Part shown: piece after piece, positions 24,543 through 33,492 of the stretch
Numbering within the stretch: the first letter of the stretch is position 1
Layout of the letters: the number at the start of each line of letters is the position of its first letter
Assembly: GCF_900217905.1 (NCBI RefSeq)
Contig: NZ_OBMO01000019.1
Span: forward strand, 1 to 64,000
Length of the DNA: 64,000 nucleotides
Direction: 5' to 3'
From: Alloalcanivorax xenomutans
GTDB taxonomy: Bacteria; Pseudomonadota; Gammaproteobacteria; Pseudomonadales; Alcanivoracaceae
Notes under the pieces: model-generated
What the model was told of the DNA's origin: nothing
Database searches by the model: none
What the model saw: the letters and a program-made list of their open reading frames with translations, nothing else
Made by a program: the position numbers and the translations under genes

Positions 24543-25769
24543 TTAAGCGTCCGGCAGACCCAGTACCCGTTTGGAAACGATGCCCAGCATCACTTCGGAG
24601 GTACCGCCTTCGATGGAGTTGCCCTTGGAACGCAGCCACTCACTGGCGAACATGCCGCCCTGGGTGCGCTCGCTTTCCCATTCCAGGCCTTCGGCGCCCA
24701 TGGCGTCCATCATCAGCTCATAGCGGCGTTTGTTGAGCTCGGTGCCGTAGTATTTAAGTACCGCGGACAAGGCACCCACTCCTTCGCCGGCTTCCGCTTC
24801 GGCGCGCACCTTGGCGACCAGGGCGCGGAACGCCATGTGGTCGGTTTCCAGCCGGGCGATGTCGGCGCGCAGGGCGCTATCCGCCAGCTTGCCGTTCTCG
24901 GTGCCCACGTGCTCGGCGGCCAGCGGCCCCAGGGCGCGGCCTTTCAGGTAGCCCGGCGGCTCGCCGCCGATGTTGTTGCGCTCATGGGTCAGCAGATACT
25001 TGGCCACGTCCCAGCCACGGTTCAGCTCACCGACCACGGCATCTTTTTCTACTTTGACATCATCAAAGAAGGTTTCGCAGAACGGGGACTCGCCGGAGAT
25101 CAGCTCGATCGGACGAGTGGTCACGCCCGGGGTTTCCATGTCGAACAGCACAAAGGAAATGCCGTTGTGCTTGGTGGCGTTGGGGTCGGTGCGCACCAGG
25201 CAGAAAATCCAGTCCGCCTTATCCGCGTAGGAGGTCCAGATCTTCTGGCCATTGACCAGGAAATGGTCGCCTTTGTCTTCGGCGCGGGTTTGCAGGCTGG
25301 CCAGGTCGGAACCGGCATTCGGCTCGGAATAGCCCTGGCACCAGCGGATTTCGCCGCGGCAGATCGGCGGCAGATGTTTGCGCTTGAGTTCGTCGCTGCC
25401 GAACTTCAGCAGCGCCGGGCCGAGCATCCAGAAACCAAAGTTGCTCACCGGCGTACGCGCATTGATGCGCTTCATTTCTTCATCGAGGATCGCCGCCTGT
25501 TCCGGCGTCAGACCACCGCCGCCATATTCCTGCGGCCATTGTGGCGCGGTCCAGCCTTTCTCGGCCATCCGCTCCATCCAGACACGCTGGGCGTCGGATT
25601 GGAATTGCCATTTGCGACCGCCCCAGCAGTGGTCCTCGGGGCCGCGTACGGGTTGGCGCATTTCTTCGGGACAGTTGGCTTGCAACCACTCCCGGGTTTC
25701 CGCGCGGAACTGTTCAAGGTCCGACACCGTCCACCTCCTCTTTTGAAATAGTTTTTCATTTATGGACAC
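24543..25769 (-). CDS. Acyl-CoA dehydrogenase, longer partner subunit
   Basis: 408 residues, acyl-CoA dehydrogenase. WCQGYSEPNAGSDLASLQTRAEDKGDHFLVNGQKIWTS (in pieces) is the flavin/substrate signature, with the G-x-KxWxSxAxxA motif as KIWTSYADKADW. C-terminal EGGTSEVMLGIVSKRVLGLP is the usual FAD-binding end. It is the first gene of the operon; its start lies 274 bp from the divergent TetR start. The pair of unequal dehydrogenases suggests a heteromeric enzyme for bulky or branched acyl-CoA. Confidence 0.92.
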   Translation of the reverse strand: MSINEKLFQKRRWTVSDLEQFRAETREWLQANCPEEMRQPVRGPEDHCWGGRKWQFQSDAQRVWMERMAEKGWTAPQWPQEYGGGGLTPEQAAILDEEMKRINARTPVSNFGFWMLGPALLKFGSDELKRKHLPPICRGEIRWCQGYSEPNAGSDLASLQTRAEDKGDHFLVNGQKIWTSYADKADWIFCLVRTDPNATKHNGISFVLFDMETPGVTTRPIELISGESPFCETFFDDVKVEKDAVVGELNRGWDVAKYLLTHERNNIGGEPPGYLKGRALGPLAAEHVGTENGKLADSALRADIARLETDHMAFRALVAKVRAEAEAGEGVGALSAVLKYYGTELNKRRYELMMDAMGAEGLEWESERTQGGMFASEWLRSKGNSIEGGTSEVMLGIVSKRVLGLPDA

Positions 25770-26043
25770 GGCCGGAAGTATGTGAGGCGGGGTGTGGAGC
25801 GTCCAGTGTGAAAAACGCCATTGGCAAAGGCAGTTGTGTCATTGGTGAAAAGCGACATGCCGCCCGATGGAGGCGGGAGGGCGTATTTAAAGGCTTCAAC
25901 GCCAAGTGAGCGTAGACCTTAGGCCAATGCAAAGATTGGAACGAATAGGTCATAATGTCCGTTTTCGCCAATAATATGTCGGTCCTCACCGGCTGTGGCA
26001 GAATGAGGCCTTTCCAAAGCCCCAATAGGGAATAACCAGAACC

Positions 26044-26673
26044 ATGACGGACATCGACCTCACCGCGAGCCCCCGCGATACCATCCTGGATGCCGCCGCG
26101 CGCTGCTTTATGGATCGTGGCTTCAACGCCACCAGCATCGACGACATCGCCAGTCGCCTGGGCGCCACCAAAGGCATGGTGTATCACTACTTCTCCTCTA
26201 AAGCGGATCTGTTCTTCGAGATCCATCAGATCGGCATGGACGCGTTGTTCAAGGCCGTGGAGCCCTTGTCCGAGGGCACGGATGACGCCGTGAGCAAACT
26301 GCGGGCCATGAGTGCGGCCCACGTTCATTCCCTGATTCAGACCCAGCATTATCAGCGCGCGGTGGCCGAAGGCGTGCAAATGCATTTGCGCATCAGCACC
26401 ACCCGAGCCCAGCGAGCCCAACTGACCCGTCTGCAGAATCGCCGCCGCCGTTATGAACAAATGTTCCTGGAGGTGTTGGAGCAGGGCATCGGTGAAGGCA
26501 AATTACGGGCGGAGCAGCCACGCATTGCCATCAAGCCCCTGTTCGGAGCGCTCAACTCGGTGATCAATTGGTACCAGCCGCGCCGGGAAAGCGGGCCGGG
26601 GGCGAGGGACGAGGTTGTCGAGGAAGTGGTGCGGGTGGCCCTGGCCGGCGTCGTGGTGCCGGGTAAGGGATAG
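26044..26673 (+). CDS. TetR family transcriptional regulator
   Basis: 209 residues. The N-terminal helix-turn-helix reads AARCFMDRGFNATSIDDIASRLGATKGMVYHYFSSKADLFF (residues 18-58 region), the canonical TetR pattern ending in YHYFxxKxxL. The C-terminal ligand domain is unremarkable. It is divergent from the five-gene beta-oxidation operon with 274 bp between starts, so that operon is its likely target and an acyl-CoA its likely inducer (inference). The interval holds AT-rich DNA around 25915-25985. Confidence 0.92.
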   Translation: MTDIDLTASPRDTILDAAARCFMDRGFNATSIDDIASRLGATKGMVYHYFSSKADLFFEIHQIGMDALFKAVEPLSEGTDDAVSKLRAMSAAHVHSLIQTQHYQRAVAEGVQMHLRISTTRAQRAQLTRLQNRRRRYEQMFLEVLEQGIGEGKLRAEQPRIAIKPLFGALNSVINWYQPRRESGPGARDEVVEEVVRVALAGVVVPGKG

Positions 26674-26684
26674 CCTGCTGACTC

Positions 26685-26751
26685 CGCGGCCAAGGCCGCT
26701 TCCCACGGCGACTCCTTAGTGTCCCTGTGGGAAGAAGCGGCCTTGGCCGCG
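26685..26751. repeat. Large inverted repeat between convergent genes (terminator/REP-like)
   Basis: Arm 26685-26706 (starts CGCGGCCAAGGCCGC) is the reverse complement of 26727-26751 except for three extra bases in the second arm; the 20-bp loop is 26707-26726. Each arm contains its own GCGGCC-AA-GGCCGC palindrome. It separates the convergent TetR and enoyl-CoA hydratase genes and could end transcription from both. CTGTGGGA before the second arm links it with the hairpin at 20483. Confidence 0.75.
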
Positions 26752-26777
26752 AATGGGAAGGTGCCGTCGTGCCTGCC

Positions 26778-27548
26778 TTACTTATTCAGGAACCGGTCAA
26801 AAATGGCGCGGGTTTCGTCGCTGAACAGACGGTCGGCGAACAGCACGGTTTCCCGTTTGATCTGTTCACGGATGGCGTCGGCGCCGTGGCGGGTCAGTTG
26901 CTTGGTGTACTGCATTGCTTGCGGCGGTTTGGCCGCTACCTTCTTGCCCAGTTCCAGCGCGCGCTCGCGCAGTTCCTCATCACTCACCCGGTAAGCGATC
27001 AGGCCCATGCGTTCGGCTTCCTCGGCGCTCAGGGTGTCGCCGGCGATGAGGAGACGATTGGCGTTCTGGCGACCCAACAGGCCTGGGAGAATCAGGCTGG
27101 AACCGGCCTCCGGCACCAGGCCCAGATTAATGAAGGCGGTATAGAAACGGGCGCTGTCGGCGGCCATTACCAGGTCGCAATGCAGCAGCAGGGTCGTGCC
27201 GATACCGGTGCAGTTGCCTTGGACGGCGGCCAGCACGGGCTTGTCCAGGTCGATAAGGCGATGCACCACCTCCATGGCCGGGCTGATCTTGCCGTTCTTG
27301 CGGGATTCCGGGTCGGCGTTGAGAAAATCACCGATGTCGTTGCCGGCACAGAAGGAGCGGCCGTCGCCGTCGATCAACAGGGCGTTGAGGTCATCACGGT
27401 CACGGAAATGGTCCACGGCGCGGGCCAGATCCCGGTACATTTCGGCGGTGAGCGCGTTCAGCTTGTCGGCGCGATCCAGGGTGACCTGTATCAGGGCGTC
27501 GTGCTCGGTAACGCGGATGTGGCCGCTTTTCAGCTCTAGTGAACTCAT
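26778..27548 (-). CDS. Enoyl-CoA hydratase/isomerase family protein
   Basis: 256 residues, crotonase fold. The oxyanion-hole segments are RSFCAGNDIGDFL and QGNCTGIGTTLLLHCDLVMA, and the acidic residue corresponding to the isomerase/hydratase base is Glu in GLVPEAGSS. The single-acid pattern and the GND sequence resemble delta3-delta2 enoyl-CoA isomerases (PECI) as much as hydratases. The ATG at 27548 follows GGGAGACCGAA; the frame extends 105 bp further without family similarity. It faces the TetR gene and is divergent from the phosphatase gene. Confidence 0.87.
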   Translation of the reverse strand: MSSLELKSGHIRVTEHDALIQVTLDRADKLNALTAEMYRDLARAVDHFRDRDDLNALLIDGDGRSFCAGNDIGDFLNADPESRKNGKISPAMEVVHRLIDLDKPVLAAVQGNCTGIGTTLLLHCDLVMAADSARFYTAFINLGLVPEAGSSLILPGLLGRQNANRLLIAGDTLSAEEAERMGLIAYRVSDEELRERALELGKKVAAKPPQAMQYTKQLTRHGADAIREQIKRETVLFADRLFSDETRAIFDRFLNK

Positions 27549-27752
27549 TTCGGTCTCCCGGTTGGCATCATTTGTAGGGGGCAGGGCTAGGGAAAATATC
27601 GGAATTCGGTTTCGTTCCGCAACAGGAAAAAAACCGGATGCCCAAATCTTCATGCATCAAACTAATGCGCTGGAATTCAAAATATCAATTTCACTAACTT
27701 TCCCCCCTGTTCTAGGCTGTGACCATCATTTGTTCACAGGCAGAGTCGTTAC

Positions 27753-28430
27753 ATGGCCCGTTTCTATCTCATCCGGCATGGTCAGGCGTCCTTCGGCGCG
27801 GCGAACTACGACAAGCTCTCTGATCTGGGACACCAACAATCCCGCTGGCTGGGTGAGTATTTCCGCGAGCGGGGCCTGCGCTTCGATGCTCTGATCAGTG
27901 GCGATCTGGTGCGTCACGTGGAAACCGGCGCCGGTATTTGCGAAGGGTTGGGGCAGGACCTGCCCACCGACCGGCAGCCTGGCCTCAATGAATTCCAGTT
28001 TCATGCCCTGGTGGATGCCTATCTCAGCGCCTACCCGGATCAAATGCCGGAGCCCGGTGCGCCGGTCGCCGCTTTTTACCGCCTGCTCAAGCGGGCCATG
28101 GTGGAATGGCGGGAACAGCGTCTGAGCGGCAATTTGCCGGAGACCTGGCGCCAGTTCTCCGATCGTGTGGCCGCCGCCATGACCCATTTGCAGGGCCGTT
28201 ACAGCGATCACGACCGGGTGCTGGTGGTCAGCTCCGGCGGTGCCATTGCCATGTGGATGCACCATTTGCTCCGAACCGCTGACGAGACCGTGGTGGAACT
28301 GAATCTGCAAATACGTAACACCAGCGTCACGGAAGGGTTCTTCAACCAGAAGGCGTTTCGTCTGTCCGCGTTCAATCAGGTTCCGCACCTGGACCGCGAA
28401 GACCGGCAGGACGCCGTCACCTATACCTGA
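27753..28430 (+). CDS. Histidine phosphatase family protein
   Basis: 225 residues, phosphoglycerate-mutase-like fold. MARFYLIRHGQASFG carries the RHG motif with phospho-accepting His9, LSDLGHQQSRWLGEYF is the second conserved block, and VLVVSSGGAIAMWM replaces the more usual V-x-HGG with SSGG, i.e. the second active-site His appears as Ser (V-V-S-S-G-G). It precedes the acyl-CoA dehydrogenase gene by 70 bp on the same strand and may be in the same transcript. A role in removing phosphate in the adjacent kinase-dependent pathway is speculative. Confidence 0.85.
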   Translation: MARFYLIRHGQASFGAANYDKLSDLGHQQSRWLGEYFRERGLRFDALISGDLVRHVETGAGICEGLGQDLPTDRQPGLNEFQFHALVDAYLSAYPDQMPEPGAPVAAFYRLLKRAMVEWREQRLSGNLPETWRQFSDRVAAAMTHLQGRYSDHDRVLVVSSGGAIAMWMHHLLRTADETVVELNLQIRNTSVTEGFFNQKAFRLSAFNQVPHLDREDRQDAVTYT

Positions 28431-28500
28431 TCCGGCCCCGCCGGTGATGACAAACACGCCGTAATCAGTGACACGGGGTGCCAACCCCGGGGAGAGAGAA

Positions 28501-29709
28501 ATGAACTTCGAGTATTCCGACAAGGTTAAGGAACTGATCGCCCAGGTGCGCGACTTCATCGATAACGAAGTGGTACCGGCGGAACCGACCTATGAAGAGC
28601 AACTGGCGAAAAATCCCTGGGAAACGCCGCCGGTGCTGGACCAGCTGAAAGAGAAAGCCAAGGCAAAAGGACTGTGGAATCTGTTTCTGCCGCGTGAGCA
28701 CGGAGACTTCACCGCCGGTCTGACCAACCTGGAATACGCACCGCTGGCCGAACTGATGGGCCGCCATCACATTGCTTCCGAGGCGTTCAACTGTGCCGCC
28801 CCGGACACCGGCAACATGGAAGTGCTGGCCAAGTACGGTAACGCCCAGCAGCAAGAACAGTGGCTCAAGCCATTGCTGGAAGGCAAGATCCGGTCCGCCT
28901 TCGCCATGACCGAGCCGGAAGTGGCGTCTTCCGACGCCACCAACATTGAAACTTCGATCACCCGTGATGGTGACGATTACGTCATCAACGGCCGCAAATT
29001 CTACATCAGTGGCGCCATGCGCAAGTCTTGCGAAATCATGATCGTGATGGGCAAGACCGATCCGGACAACCCCAACCGCCACCAGCAGCAGTCGCAGATT
29101 CTGGTGCCCACCAAAACCCCGGGTGTTACCGTTAAACGGGCGATGCAGGTGCTCGGTTCCGTGGACGCGCCGGAAGGCCATGCCGAAGTGATCTTCGAGA
29201 ACGTGCGCGTACCGAAGGAAAACATCATCCTGGGTGAAGGGCGTGGTTTCGAAATTGCCCAGGGCCGCCTCGGCCCGGGCCGGATTCACCACTGCATGCG
29301 TTTGATCGGCGCTTCCCAGCGCGCGCTGGAACTGATGTGCAAGCGCGCCAATGAGCGCGTGGTGTTTGGTCAGCCGATGATCAAACATGGTTCCGTGCGA
29401 GAGGATATCGCCAAGAGTGCCTGCGAAATCGAACAGGCCCGTCTGCTGACCCTGAAAGCGGCGGACGCCATGGACCGTTATGGCAACAAGGAAGCGAAGG
29501 AACTGATCGCCATGATCAAGATCATCGCTCCGAACATGGCGTTGCGGGTGATCGACCGTGCCATGCAGATTCACGGTGCCGTGGGCCTGAGCCAGGATAC
29601 CCCGCTGGCCGGTTTCTTCGCTTACGCCCGTACCCTGCGTTTGGCGGACGGTCCGGATCAGGTGCATATGATGCAGTTGGGCCGTAATCTGGCCAAACAA
29701 CTCGGCTGA
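28501..29709 (+). CDS. Acyl-CoA dehydrogenase, ACAD10/11-like
   Basis: 402 residues. [40 protein letters not shown] (in pieces) and [40 protein letters not shown] are the forms found in the dehydrogenase half of ACAD10/11 and in bacterial LvaC-type enzymes. In those systems the partner is an APH-fold kinase that phosphorylates 4-hydroxyacyl-CoA; here such a kinase is encoded next. The ATG at 28501 follows GGGGAGAGAGAA. It would reshape a 4-phosphoacyl-CoA to an enoyl-CoA if the analogy holds. Confidence 0.9.
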   Translation: MNFEYSDKVKELIAQVRDFIDNEVVPAEPTYEEQLAKNPWETPPVLDQLKEKAKAKGLWNLFLPREHGDFTAGLTNLEYAPLAELMGRHHIASEAFNCAAPDTGNMEVLAKYGNAQQQEQWLKPLLEGKIRSAFAMTEPEVASSDATNIETSITRDGDDYVINGRKFYISGAMRKSCEIMIVMGKTDPDNPNRHQQQSQILVPTKTPGVTVKRAMQVLGSVDAPEGHAEVIFENVRVPKENIILGEGRGFEIAQGRLGPGRIHHCMRLIGASQRALELMCKRANERVVFGQPMIKHGSVREDIAKSACEIEQARLLTLKAADAMDRYGNKEAKELIAMIKIIAPNMALRVIDRAMQIHGAVGLSQDTPLAGFFAYARTLRLADGPDQVHMMQLGRNLAKQLG

Positions 29710-29810
29710 AACCGGACATTCGGTTATCACTGAGTTACGTTGAAACAATCGCCGGTAGCGTCGCTTAGCGACGCTGCCGGCTTTTGCGTATCGGCATAAG
29801 GAGGAATCGC

Positions 29811-30842
29811 ATGTCCCAGGTGGATACCCTGGATACCGAACGTCTGGCGGACTACTTACAACAGCATGTGGACGGGTTCAAAGGCCCGGTCAGCGCGGAA
29901 AAATTCGCCGGTGGTCAATCCAATCCCACTTTTCGCATCAAGGCCGGTTCCGGCGAGTATGTACTGCGCCGGCAGCCGCCGGGCAAGCTGCTCAAGTCCG
30001 CCCACGCGGTGGACCGGGAATACCGGGTGATGGAAGCGCTGAAGAACACCGAAGTGCCCGTGCCCAAGGTATTCCATCTGTGCGAGGACCGTGACGTGAT
30101 TGGCTCCATGTTCTACCTGATGGAGTTCTGTGAAGGCCGGATCTTTTGGGACGCGGCGATTCCCGAAGTGGATAACGCCCAGCGTACCGCCATGTACACG
30201 GAAATGAACCGCGTGCTGGCCGCTTTGCACAGCGTTGATCCGGCGGCGGTGGGGCTGGCCGATTACGGCAAGCCCGGCAACTATTTCGAACGCCAACTGG
30301 GCCGCTGGGGCAAACAGTACCGGGCCTCCGAAACCCATCGCATCGAAGCCATGGAAGAGCTGATGGCCTGGCTGGAAGCGAATCAGCCCGCCGATGACGG
30401 TCAGGTCTCGCTGGTACACGGCGACTATCGTCTGGACAACATGATGTGGGATCCCAAGGAAAGCCGTGTCATCGCGGTGCTCGACTGGGAGCTGTCCACC
30501 CTGGGGCATCCGCTGGCGGATCTGGCCTATCAATGCATGCAGCTGCGCATGCCGCCGAAGAGCGGCAACCTGTCCGGCCTGCAGGGCAAGGATCGGGCGG
30601 CCCTCGGTATTCCCTCGGAAAAAGAGTATGTGGCGTCGTACTGCGAACGGCGTGGTATCGACGGCATCGACCATTGGGAATTCTATCTGGCGTTCAGTTT
30701 CTTCCGACTGGCGGCGATTGCCCAGGGCGTGGCCAAGCGCGCTCTGGACGGTAACGCTTCCAGCAAAACCGCCGGATGGGCCGCTCAGGTGGTGGAGCCG
30801 CTATCACAGATGGCCATGCAGGTGGTCCGCGAGGGCGCCTGA
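29811..30842 (+). CDS. APH-fold phosphotransferase (LvaA/ACAD10-kinase-like)
   Basis: 343 residues of the aminoglycoside phosphotransferase/choline kinase superfamily. FAGGQSNPTFRIKAGSGEYVLRRQPPGKLLKSAHAVDREYRVM is the ATP-binding lobe with Lys/Arg contacts; catalytic loop LVHGDYRLDNMMW holds the H-G-D-x-x-x-x-N motif and VIAVLDWELSTLGHPLADLAY the metal-binding Asp. This PPGKLLxSAH subfamily is fused to an acyl-CoA dehydrogenase in ACAD10/11 and is LvaA in levulinate degradation. A strong AAGGAGGAATCGC ribosome site fixes the ATG at 29811. A paralogue lies at 62509-63567. Confidence 0.92.
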   Translation: MSQVDTLDTERLADYLQQHVDGFKGPVSAEKFAGGQSNPTFRIKAGSGEYVLRRQPPGKLLKSAHAVDREYRVMEALKNTEVPVPKVFHLCEDRDVIGSMFYLMEFCEGRIFWDAAIPEVDNAQRTAMYTEMNRVLAALHSVDPAAVGLADYGKPGNYFERQLGRWGKQYRASETHRIEAMEELMAWLEANQPADDGQVSLVHGDYRLDNMMWDPKESRVIAVLDWELSTLGHPLADLAYQCMQLRMPPKSGNLSGLQGKDRAALGIPSEKEYVASYCERRGIDGIDHWEFYLAFSFFRLAAIAQGVAKRALDGNASSKTAGWAAQVVEPLSQMAMQVVREGA

Positions 30843-30977
30843 GATAGCACTTCGCTGATGCGGATTTCGAAGCCGCCGTGGCAGCAGGCCTGCCGGAGGA
30901 AGGGCGGCGTTGCCGCCCTGCGGGATTCCAGAGACCTTTCCAAAAGGTCCTTCCAAGAATTTTTAAGGAGAGCATGA

Positions 30978-31742
30978 ATGAGCACCAACCTGTTTGATCT
31001 GACTGGAAAAATTGCCCTGGTCACCGGCGCCAGCCGTGGTATCGGTGAAGAAATCGCCAAGCTGCTGGCGGAGCAGGGCGCTCACGTGATCGTCTCCAGC
31101 CGCAAGATCGACGGCTGCCAGGCGGTGGCGGATGCGATCAACGGAGCCGGCGGCAGTGCCGAGGCTTTCGCCTGTCATATCGGTGAAATGGGGCAGATCG
31201 AAGCCATCTTCAGCTTCATCAAGGAAAAGCACGGCAAGCTGGACATTCTGGTCAACAATGCCGCGGCCAACCCGTACTTCGGCCATATCCTCGATACCCC
31301 GGTCACCGCGTTCGACAAGACCGTGGACGTGAACCTGCGCGGCTATTTCTACATGTCCGTGGAAGGCGCCAAACTGATGCGTGACCATGGCGGTGGCGCC
31401 ATCGTCAATACCGCCTCCATCAACGGTCTGTCTCCGGGCAACATGCAGGGCATCTATTCCATCTCCAAGGCGGCGGTGATCAGCATGACCAAGTCCTTTG
31501 CCCAGGAATGCGCTCAGTTCAATGTGCGGGTCAATGCTCTGCTGCCGGGTCTGACCAAAACCAAGTTCGCCGGCGCGTTGTTCGAGCAGGAAGAAATCTA
31601 CAACAGCGCCATCGCCCAGATCCCCATGCACCGCCACGCCGAGCCGCGCGAAATGGCGGGCACGGTGCTGTACCTGGTGTCCGACGCATCCAGCTATGTC
31701 ACCGGCGAATGTGTGGTGGTGGATGGTGGGTTCACCATCTGA
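30978..31742 (+). CDS. SDR family oxidoreductase (paired with APH kinase)
   Basis: 254-residue classical SDR: TGASRGIG, NNAAANPYFGHI at the NNAG position, catalytic YSISK and C-terminal VTGECVVVDGGFTI. It starts STNLFDLTGKIALVTGAS; its closest relative in the window is the SDR at 61663 (SKLFDLTGKVALITGS, CNAATNPVYG), which also neighbours an APH kinase. Both have an Asn-Ala-Ala-x-Asn-Pro variant of the NNAG motif. Preceded by TTTTTAAGGAGAGCATGA and 135 bp after the kinase gene. Likely oxidises a hydroxyacyl-CoA intermediate (inference). Confidence 0.9.
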   Translation: MSTNLFDLTGKIALVTGASRGIGEEIAKLLAEQGAHVIVSSRKIDGCQAVADAINGAGGSAEAFACHIGEMGQIEAIFSFIKEKHGKLDILVNNAAANPYFGHILDTPVTAFDKTVDVNLRGYFYMSVEGAKLMRDHGGGAIVNTASINGLSPGNMQGIYSISKAAVISMTKSFAQECAQFNVRVNALLPGLTKTKFAGALFEQEEIYNSAIAQIPMHRHAEPREMAGTVLYLVSDASSYVTGECVVVDGGFTI

Positions 31743-31817
31743 TCCCGGCCGGGCGGGGCGTCAGAACGACGCCTCAGAATAGGACTGCGGGAAAGTACAG
31801 AAAGTATGGAGAGTACC

Positions 31818-32600
31818 ATGGATCCGATGCTGGACTTCACCGGCAAGGTGGGACTGATCACCGGCGCCGCCAGTGGTTTTGGCAAGATGCTGGCCGAGGA
31901 ACTGGGGCGTCGTGGCGCCTCCCTGGTGATCGGGGATATCAATGAAACCGCCTTGCGGCAGGTGGCTGAGGAATTGGCCGGGCAGGATATTCCGGTGCGC
32001 GCATTGCGTTGCGATGTATCCCGGGAAGCGGACTGCAAGGCCATGGTGGACACCGCGGTGACGGAGTTCGGCCGCCTGGATATGGCGGTGAATAACGCCG
32101 GCATCGCCCATGATTTCGTCGCCATGCACGACATCGACGAAGCCCTGCTGGACCGGCAGATCAACGTCAATGTCAAAGGCGTGATCTTCGGCATGAAATA
32201 CCAGCTGCCGGCGTTGATCGAAGCCGGAGGTGGCGCCGTGGTCAACACCGCCTCCATGGCCGGTATCGGCGGCGCGCCCAAGCTGGCGCCCTATGCCGCC
32301 GCCAAACACGCGGTGATCGGTGTCACCCGCACCGCGGCGGTGGACTACGGCCGGCGCAATATTCGCGTCAACGCCGTGTGCCCCTATTACACGCTGACGC
32401 CGATGCTGGAAGGCAGCGACGGCATCGCCTCCGGCGATGACGCTGAGAAAACACTGTCGATGATGGCCTCCGGCTCGCCAATGAAACGGTTGGGCCGCCC
32501 CGAGGAAATCGTCGCCGTGATGATGATGTTGTTGTCACCGGCCAATACCTATATGAACGGTCAGGCGTTGGCGGTGGACGGCGGAGTTTCGGCGTTTTAA
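31818..32600 (+). CDS. SDR family oxidoreductase
   Basis: 260 residues; TGAASGFGK cofactor loop, NNAGIAHDF, catalytic YAAAK and C-terminal YMNGQALAVDGGVSAF. Second of three consecutive SDR genes, 75 bp after the first. I favour the ATG at 31818 (GGAGAG four bases upstream); the ATG at 31806 would add MEST. The substrate cannot be inferred beyond the lipid/hydroxyacid context. Confidence 0.9.
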   Translation: MDPMLDFTGKVGLITGAASGFGKMLAEELGRRGASLVIGDINETALRQVAEELAGQDIPVRALRCDVSREADCKAMVDTAVTEFGRLDMAVNNAGIAHDFVAMHDIDEALLDRQINVNVKGVIFGMKYQLPALIEAGGGAVVNTASMAGIGGAPKLAPYAAAKHAVIGVTRTAAVDYGRRNIRVNAVCPYYTLTPMLEGSDGIASGDDAEKTLSMMASGSPMKRLGRPEEIVAVMMMLLSPANTYMNGQALAVDGGVSAF

Positions 32601-32652
32601 GGCAACAAACAAGTCGAACGTTCGACGTTGGACTTCATATAGGAGAACAATC

Positions 32653-33453
32653 ATGAGCAATCGTTTGGCGGACAAAATCACGATCATTACCGGTGCCACC
32701 AGTGGTATTGGTGAAGCCACCGCGCACCGCTTCATCGAGCAGGGCGCCACCGTGGTGCTGGCTGGCCGCTCCGAGGAGAAGGGTCAGGAACTGGCCAAGG
32801 AACTGGGCGAACGCGCGGTGTTCAAACGCACCGACGTCATGAAGGAAGAGGATATCGCCGCCCTGGTGGATTTCACCGTGGACAAGTTTGGCCGTCTGGA
32901 CTGCCTGTTCAACAATGCCGGTGTCGGTGACCGTACTTCCTACGAGTCCTTCGACGAAGCCGAATTCGCTCATATCATGCGGCTGCTGGTGGGCGCGCCG
33001 GCATTCGGTATCAAGCACGCCGCGCGGGTGATGAAGGACAGCGGTGGCGGTGCCATCATCAACAACGCCTCCATCGCCGGACATCGCCGCAACCAGGGTG
33101 GGTATCTGTACTCCGCCGCCAAAGCGGCGGTGGCGCACATGACCCGTCTGGCCGGTGCGGACCTCGGCCCCTATGGCATCCGCGTCAACGCGATCTCGCC
33201 GGGCGCCGTGGCCACGCCGATCTTCTGGGGCGGTTCCCAGCGCGCTCAAAACCTCAGTGATGAGGAAAACGAAAAGAAAATGGCCAAGTTGCAGGCCAAC
33301 CTGGCCAAGGCCACGCCGATGCCCCGTTCCGGGTTTGCCGATGATATCGCTTATGCGGCGGTGTTCCTGGCCAGCGATGAAGGCTCCTTCATCAACAGCC
33401 ATGATTTGGTGGTGGATGGCGGCCGTATCGCCATGTTCAACGAGAACCCCTGA
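32653..33453 (+). CDS. SDR family oxidoreductase
   Basis: 266 residues; TGATSGIGE, NNAGVGDRTSYES, catalytic YSAAK, and a C-terminal VVDGGRIAMF. The substrate-loop region (PIFWGGSQRAQNLSDEENEKKM) is longer and more charged than in its two upstream neighbours, suggesting another substrate. Third of three consecutive SDR genes, with a TAGGAGAACA ribosome site and 52 bp from the second. Confidence 0.9.
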   Translation: MSNRLADKITIITGATSGIGEATAHRFIEQGATVVLAGRSEEKGQELAKELGERAVFKRTDVMKEEDIAALVDFTVDKFGRLDCLFNNAGVGDRTSYESFDEAEFAHIMRLLVGAPAFGIKHAARVMKDSGGGAIINNASIAGHRRNQGGYLYSAAKAAVAHMTRLAGADLGPYGIRVNAISPGAVATPIFWGGSQRAQNLSDEENEKKMAKLQANLAKATPMPRSGFADDIAYAAVFLASDEGSFINSHDLVVDGGRIAMFNENP

Positions 33454-33492
33454 GGCTTCCGTCGATTCCATAACAAACATAGGACGAGCCGT

